Origin: Sulfuricystis sp964478415
GTDB taxonomy: Bacteria > Pseudomonadota > Gammaproteobacteria > Burkholderiales > Rhodocyclaceae
Assembly: GCA_964478415.1 (NCBI GenBank)
Contig: CAYZII010000047.1
Location: 1 to 17,122, forward strand
Reading direction: 5' to 3'
Length of the DNA: 17,122 nucleotides
A model generated the notes under the pieces. That model saw only the letters and a list, made by a program, of their open reading frames with translations, had not been told where the DNA came from and did not search any database. Below, in pieces: positions 13,713 to 17,122 of the stretch (the stretch's first letter is position 1; each line of letters begins with the position of its first letter). Both the position numbers and the translations under genes were made by a program.

Positions 13713-15011
13713 ATGGCTACTGTGTTCTCTGCCTGTTTTCTCGCCATGCTGGCGCTCACTCTTGCTTTGCGGCTGTGGCTCTTCCTGCGCCAGATACGGC
13801 ATGTCAGCGCAAACCGCGCAAGCGTGCCGCCGGCTTTCGCCGCACGCATTCCGCTCACCGACCACCAGAAGGCCGCCGATTACACGGTGGCGAAGTTGCG
13901 TCTTAGCATCGTCGAACTGGCTGCCGACACGCTGCTGCTCCTGCTATTGACCTTCGGCGGCTGGCTGGCCGGCATCGATCGCTTCTGGCGGGATTTCTTT
14001 CCCGAGAGGGGCATCGCCTACGGCCTCGCCCTCTTCGCCAGCGTCGGCCTGATCAGCTTTTTCGTCGGCTTGCCGTTCACCCTGTGGCGCACTTTTCGCA
14101 TCGAGGCGGCCTTCGGCTTCAACAAGATGACGCCGGCGCTGTTCGTCTCCGATCTGGCGAAACAACTCCTGCTGCTGCTCCTGATCGGCGCCCCACTGCT
14201 TGCCGTGGTGCTGTGGCTGATGCAGACGCTGGCCCGCGACTGGTGGCTCGCCGTCTGGGCCGTCTGGTTCATCTTCAATTTGCTGGCAATGCTGATCTAT
14301 CCGACTTTCATCGCGCCGCTTTTCAACAAATTCACCCCGCTCGCCGACGGAGAGGTGAAACGGCGCGTCGAAGCCTTGCTGACGCGCTGCGGCTTTGCGA
14401 GCGCCGGCCTGTTCGTGATGGATGGCTCGAAACGCTCGGCGCACGGCAATGCTTATTTCACCGGCTTTGGTCAAGCCAAGCGCATCGTCTTCTACGACAC
14501 GCTGATCGAAAAACTCACCCCGGTAGAGGTCGAGGCGGTGCTTGCGCACGAGCTTGGCCATTATCGCCATCGTCATATCCAGAAACGCCTTGCCATGATT
14601 GCAGTGCTGTCGCTTGCATTGCTTTGGCTGCTCGGCCAGCTCGTCGATCAGCCCTGGTTCTATGCCGGCCTCGGCATCCCGGAAGCGACAAAAATCGGCG
14701 CTGGTGAAACGGCACGCAACCCGGCACTGGCTTTGGTGCTTTTCTCGCTCGTGCTGCCGGTGTTCACTTTCCCGCTCACACCGCTGTTCTCCTCGCTGTC
14801 GCGCCGGCACGAATTCGCGGCGGATGCCTTCGCAGCCCAACAGGCCGACGCCGGCGCGTTGATCGATGCCCTGGTCAAGCTCTACCGCGACAATGCCGCG
14901 ACGCTGACACCCGACCCCCTGTATTCGCTGTTTCATGATTCACATCCACCGGCCGCCGAGCGCATCGCCCATCTCCAATTGTCACGCGGCAAGGAGTCTT
15001 TCGCATGCTGA
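13713..15011 (+). CDS. M48 family membrane zinc metalloprotease (Ste24 / CAAX protease 1-like)
   Basis: The 432-residue polytopic protein has the Ste24 plan. An N-terminal CAAX-protease domain contains several membrane helices (about 4-26, 66-88, 102-124, 150-171, 176-198). The catalytic segment is LAHELGHYRHRH, with H279, E280 and H283. Two further helices follow (about 293-310 and 337-355), then the third zinc ligand in RRHEFAAD (E367xxxD371) and the C-terminal HPPAAERIAHL. Such enzymes cleave substrates at the membrane; in bacteria they are thought to act in membrane-protein quality control rather than prenyl processing. All metal-binding residues are present. The ATG is 60 bp from the divergent orn start. 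The last 7 bp overlap the next gene, so the two are co-translated. Confidence 0.93.
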   Translation: MATVFSACFLAMLALTLALRLWLFLRQIRHVSANRASVPPAFAARIPLTDHQKAADYTVAKLRLSIVELAADTLLLLLLTFGGWLAGIDRFWRDFFPERGIAYGLALFASVGLISFFVGLPFTLWRTFRIEAAFGFNKMTPALFVSDLAKQLLLLLLIGAPLLAVVLWLMQTLARDWWLAVWAVWFIFNLLAMLIYPTFIAPLFNKFTPLADGEVKRRVEALLTRCGFASAGLFVMDGSKRSAHGNAYFTGFGQAKRIVFYDTLIEKLTPVEVEAVLAHELGHYRHRHIQKRLAMIAVLSLALLWLLGQLVDQPWFYAGLGIPEATKIGAGETARNPALALVLFSLVLPVFTFPLTPLFSSLSRRHEFAADAFAAQQADAGALIDALVKLYRDNAATLTPDPLYSLFHDSHPPAAERIAHLQLSRGKESFAC

Positions 15012-15286
15012 ATGAATCCGAGATCGCCGCCCGCCTCGCCACCCTGAATGGCTGGGAGCGCCACGGCAACACGATCACGAAACGCCATATCTTCGCGAAT
15101 TTCCATGAAACGATGGCTTTCGTGAATGCCATCGCCTGGATCGCCCACCGTTGCGACCATCACCCGGACCTCCAGATCGGTTACAACTACTGCCGGGTGA
15201 GTTTCACGACCCACAGTGCCGGCGGGCTCACCGACAAGGATTTCGCCGCTGCGGCGCGCATCGATGCACTGTTCTTCACGCCGTGA
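15005..15286 (+). CDS. Pterin-4a-carbinolamine dehydratase (PCD/PhhB family)
   Basis: The 93-residue protein dehydrates 4a-hydroxy-tetrahydropterin, recycling the pterin cofactor of aromatic amino-acid hydroxylases. The active-site signature is intact: CDHHPDLQIGY (H52, H53, P54), VSFTTH (H70) and GGLTDKDFAAAARID. AAGGAG at 14992-14997 places the start firmly at 15005, inside the end of the protease gene. No phenylalanine hydroxylase gene is in the window, so it may serve a distant phhA or another pterin-dependent pathway such as molybdopterin metabolism. Its stop overlaps the rsgA start as GTGA. Confidence 0.95.
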   Translation: MLNESEIAARLATLNGWERHGNTITKRHIFANFHETMAFVNAIAWIAHRCDHHPDLQIGYNYCRVSFTTHSAGGLTDKDFAAAARIDALFFTP

Positions 15287-16197
15287 AGCTGCCGGAGGCG
15301 ATCGCCGCGCTCGGCCCCCGGGAGGGCCTCGTCACGGCCGCCTTCGGCCGCCATTACGAAGTCACGCTTGCCGACGGCCGCGTGGTCATCGGCCTGCCGC
15401 GCGGCAAGAAAAGCATTTATGCCTGCGGTGACCGCGTCACCCTCGGCCCCCTGCAGGGCAACGAGACGCCGATCATCGCCCATGCGCCACGCAGCAGCCT
15501 GCTCTACCGCTCGGATCAATGGAAGCAGAAACTGATCGCTGCGAATGCCACGCAAATCATCCTGGTCGTCGCCACTGAACCGAGCTTTTCGCCGGAACTG
15601 ATCTCGCGTGCGCTCGTCGCCGCCAGCCACGAATGCTTGCGTGCCGTGATCGTCCTCAACAAATGTGATCTTACGGCTGCCCTGCCCGCGGCACGCGCGC
15701 AACTCGTCCCCTTCGCGGCACTCGGCTTGCCGATCGTCGAACTGAGCGCGCGCCAGGATGCCTCCCCCCTCGAACCCTGGTTGAAACGGCATGTCTCGGT
15801 GCTGGTCGGGCAAAGCGGCATGGGCAAATCGACACTCGTCAATGCCTTGCTGCCCAGGGCCGCCGCAGCGACGCGCGAGATCTCCACCGCCCTCGATGCC
15901 GGCAAGCACACCACCACGCATACGCGCCTGTATTTCCTGCCGGACGGGCACGGTGCGCTGATCGATTCGCCCGGACTGCAAACCTTCGGTCTGGCGCATC
16001 TGTCACGCGGCGAGCTCGAACTGGGCTTTCCCGAATTCCACTCTCATCTCGGCCAGTGCCGCTTCCGCGACTGCCGTCACGAAAACGAGCCCGACTGCGC
16101 GATCCAGGCAGCCGTCGAACGCGGCGCGATCGATGCGCGCCGGCTGATGCACTTTTTGACCATCGCGCGCGAAAACGAGGCCGCGCGCCCGTTCTGA
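15283..16197 (+). CDS. rsgA: Ribosome small subunit-dependent GTPase RsgA
   Basis: RsgA is a circularly permuted GTPase that checks and helps mature 30S subunits late in assembly. The 304-residue product is at the short end for the family (E. coli about 350). An N-terminal OB-fold (about 10-70, GLVTAAFGRHYEV...VVIGLPRGKK) is followed by G4 NKCD (126-129), G5-like ELSARQ, G1 GQSGMGKST (176-184), switch THTRLYFLPDG and G3 DSPG (228-231). The C-terminal zinc site is C259, C264, H266 and C272. GTG at 15283 overlaps the upstream TGA (GTGA) and begins right before the OB-fold; an in-frame ATG at 15151 would lie inside the dehydratase gene and add unrelated residues. G1 has Met where Val or Ala is usual. 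Transcription would then meet the minus-strand unit 36 bp downstream. Confidence 0.96.
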   Translation: MKLPEAIAALGPREGLVTAAFGRHYEVTLADGRVVIGLPRGKKSIYACGDRVTLGPLQGNETPIIAHAPRSSLLYRSDQWKQKLIAANATQIILVVATEPSFSPELISRALVAASHECLRAVIVLNKCDLTAALPAARAQLVPFAALGLPIVELSARQDASPLEPWLKRHVSVLVGQSGMGKSTLVNALLPRAAAATREISTALDAGKHTTTHTRLYFLPDGHGALIDSPGLQTFGLAHLSRGELELGFPEFHSHLGQCRFRDCRHENEPDCAIQAAVERGAIDARRLMHFLTIARENEAARPF

Positions 16198-16233
16198 TCG
16201 GGACACGGTACGTTTTTCCGGGCCCTGGGGCTA

Positions 16234-16383
16234 CTACTTCACGCTGCTCGGCACATCCCTGCCCAACCGCGCATCGTGTGTCCCGGGCATCGGCGCTTCC
16301 TCGATCTGCGGTTGCCAGAAAAACACCACGAACACGATCGCGGCCAGCAGCACGATGTTGAGCAGGATCAGAAAAGTCCTCAA
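16234..16383 (-). CDS. Small single-pass membrane protein (49 aa), unknown function
   Basis: This short frame is entered at TTG (16383-16381), which overlaps the stop of the upstream gene in TTGA, with GAGG about 8 nt before it. The 49 residues are one membrane helix (about 3-23, MRTFLILLNIVLLAAIVFVV) followed by a soluble tail with IEEAPMPGTHDARLGRDVPS. The frame is open further upstream to an ATG at 16476, but that would add 31 Arg-rich residues wholly inside the other gene. The coupled TTG start gives a typical small membrane protein. It resembles accessory peptides of membrane complexes only in general form; I do not recognise a family. The tail ends 36 bp from the convergent rsgA stop. 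Confidence 0.6.
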   Translation of the reverse strand: MRTFLILLNIVLLAAIVFVVFFWQPQIEEAPMPGTHDARLGRDVPSSVK

Positions 16384-16850
16384 TGTCCAGCCTCGAATCT
16401 GAAAGGCACGGCGAGGCGTTGGCCATCCGTCGCGAGCAGCACGGTCGCCTGCCAGAGCATGCGACCGGTCACACACACCGGCAGCGTTGCCTCGCCGACG
16501 TGATGGGTGGGAGAGAGCGCCTCGAGCGTTGGCCGGTTGTAACCCATGCTCATCTCGACGCCGGCGAAATCGACCTTCACGCGCTGCGCAGCGATACCCT
16601 CGAGCCTCACCTCGACACGCAAGGGTGTCGCCACCGGAATCGGCCGCGGCGTCAACGAGAAAATCAATCGGCCACCGCCAGGAAGCGCTGCCGTGCAGGC
16701 CGTCTGATGCAGGTCACACTCCGGCGTCGGCGCGACGACCAGATCAGCCTTCGGCATCATCAGCGGCGAAAGTTTGTAGCCGATCGCCCCGATCAGGATC
16801 AGGGCGAGGATCATCGCGGAATCGACGAGAAGAGACTTGCGCGGCTGCAT
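16380..16850 (-). CDS. Unnamed membrane-anchored protein, FixH/YtkA-like beta-sandwich suspected (156 aa)
   Basis: From ATG at 16850 the product has 156 residues: a short basic N-terminus (MQPRK), one membrane helix (about 9-25), then a periplasmic domain rich in beta-strand patterns. Conserved-looking features are CDLHQTAC (C45, H48, C52), LPGGGRLIFSLTPRPIP, FAGVEMSMGYNRP (M100, M102) and LPVCVTGRMLWQATV (C126, M131). Clustered Cys, His and Met could bind copper or haem-related ligands; that is speculation. The general plan recalls FixH/YtkA-type proteins linked to cytochrome oxidase assembly, but FixH motifs proper are not seen. ATG at 16868 is an alternative start (six residues longer). 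The frame is open to 16964, but that part holds regulatory sites and reads as non-coding. It is coupled to the 49-codon gene downstream. Confidence 0.72.
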   Translation of the reverse strand: MQPRKSLLVDSAMILALILIGAIGYKLSPLMMPKADLVVAPTPECDLHQTACTAALPGGGRLIFSLTPRPIPVATPLRVEVRLEGIAAQRVKVDFAGVEMSMGYNRPTLEALSPTHHVGEATLPVCVTGRMLWQATVLLATDGQRLAVPFRFEAGH

Positions 16851-16896
16851 CGGGCCGAAAGTTACCATGCCGGAGGGTGAAAAAGCGTCCGTGGAA

Positions 16897-16910
16897 TTGA
16901 TTCCAATCAA
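16897..16910 (-). promoter_or_regulatory. Exact FNR/Anr-type box
   Basis: TTGATTCCAATCAA matches the FNR/Anr consensus TTGAT-N4-ATCAA at every defined base and is a 6+6 bp inverted repeat. Its centre is about 53 bp upstream of the ATG at 16850. FNR-type proteins switch respiratory genes at low oxygen. No good -10 hexamer is visible at the spacing of a class II site, so activation versus repression is open. Confidence 0.65.
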
Positions 16911-16941
16911 GGTAAAGGCCCCCAACCAGGGAATAGAGTGC

Positions 16942-16972
16942 GCGGCAAATTGTCGCAGCGACAAAGTGTCGC
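16942..16972 (-). promoter_or_regulatory. PrrA/RegA-type half-site cluster with a 15-bp palindrome
   Basis: GCGGC-N5-GTCGC (16942-16956) and GCGAC-N5-GTCGC (16958-16972) both fit the GCGNC-N5-GNCGC site of PrrA/RegA/ActR/RoxR redox response regulators. The junction forms a perfect interrupted palindrome, TTGTCGC-A-GCGACAA (16950-16964). A fifth half-site, GCGTC, is at 16985-16989. The cluster is upstream of the FNR-type box relative to the minus-strand gene. Confidence 0.45.
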
Positions 16973-17039
16973 ACGCTCGAACTTGCGTCGTTGCGCCTTT
17001 TGATCTCCCTTTTTTCGGCTCTTTTGAATTTCGAGTGGG

Positions 17040-17122
17040 TTAAGCGGCATGGGGGTTGATGTTGCTGAAATCGAGTTTGCCGGCGAGCAGGAAGATGACG
17101 GTGCGAATCGTGGAGAAGTTGC
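17040..17122 (-). CDS. C-terminal end of an unidentified gene (window-truncated)
   Basis: The minus strand is open from the window edge to a TAA at 17042-17040, giving 26 residues: NFSTIRTVIFLLAG, then KLDFSNINPHAA. Third codon positions are almost all C or G, as in the other genes of the window, which supports real coding. The piece is too short to name. It is followed by the roughly 190-bp region that carries the regulatory sites of the next minus-strand gene, so it is probably a separate transcription unit. Confidence 0.55.
   Translation of the reverse strand, partial: NFSTIRTVIFLLAGKLDFSNINPHAA

Noticed and set aside
13653..13865. 71-residue N-terminal extension of Orn
   Set aside because: It would run through the divergent promoter and the start of the M48 gene. 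Orn from 13652 has the exact family length and residue numbering.
16198..16233. Bidirectional terminator between rsgA and the minus-strand unit
   Set aside because: There is a short T-run and a GGGCCC palindrome, but they do not combine into a stem followed by a T-tract on either strand.
16384..16476. 80-residue version of the small membrane protein from ATG 16476
   Set aside because: The added 31 residues are Arg-rich and lie wholly within the upstream gene; the coupled TTG with GAGG gives a typical membrane peptide. Not excluded without protein data.
16851..16964. N-terminal extension of the 156-residue protein to 16964
   Set aside because: It would start at TTG without a ribosome site and cover the FNR-type box; codon use there is not typical, and the membrane anchor follows directly from ATG 16850.

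Overview
The window is a compact, GC-rich stretch of housekeeping chromosome. Protein sequences and gene order (hda / HAD phosphatase / pcnB / folK / panB / panC, then trxA / rho / rpmE) point to a betaproteobacterium, probably of the Rhodocyclales/Nitrosomonadales type. This placement is inferred from family resemblance only. I see no insertion sequence, phage gene, CRISPR array, tRNA or rRNA.

Layout. Positions 1-749 hold the C-terminal part of mutL, entered inside a linker that carries a 54-bp in-frame tandem repeat. A small DUF3567-like gene lies convergent to it (772-1005, minus). Then come miaA and a YcgR-type PilZ gene joined by an ATGA overlap (1122-2827), facing purM (2835-3875, minus). 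Divergent from purM runs a long same-strand series: hda, a HAD-IB phosphatase, pcnB, folK, a DUF486 membrane protein, panB and panC (3989-9302). Most junctions there are 0-8 bp apart or overlap, so this is very likely one or two operons. It is followed by trxA, rho with a C-rich leader, and rpmE with its own sigma-70-like promoter (9337-11393).

A GT-C type membrane glycosyltransferase (11533-13110) converges on orn (13107-13652, minus), and their two stop codons interlock in the palindrome CTAG. Divergent from orn are an M48/Ste24-type membrane protease, a pterin-4a-carbinolamine dehydratase and rsgA, all overlapping (13713-16197).

The right end is on the minus strand. It has an unnamed membrane-anchored protein (16380-16850), a coupled 49-codon membrane peptide (16234-16383), and the last 26 codons of an unidentified gene (17040-17122).

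Functional themes are RNA and ribosome maintenance (MiaA, PcnB, Orn, Rho, RsgA, L31), replication control and repair (Hda, MutL), and folate/pantothenate/purine cofactor metabolism (FolK, PanB, PanC, PurM, pterin dehydratase). I do not see a clear new multi-gene system. The least explained part is the right end. There, an exact FNR/Anr-type box and a cluster of PrrA/RegA-type half-sites lie upstream of two uncharacterised membrane proteins, which suggests a redox-controlled, respiration-linked unit.
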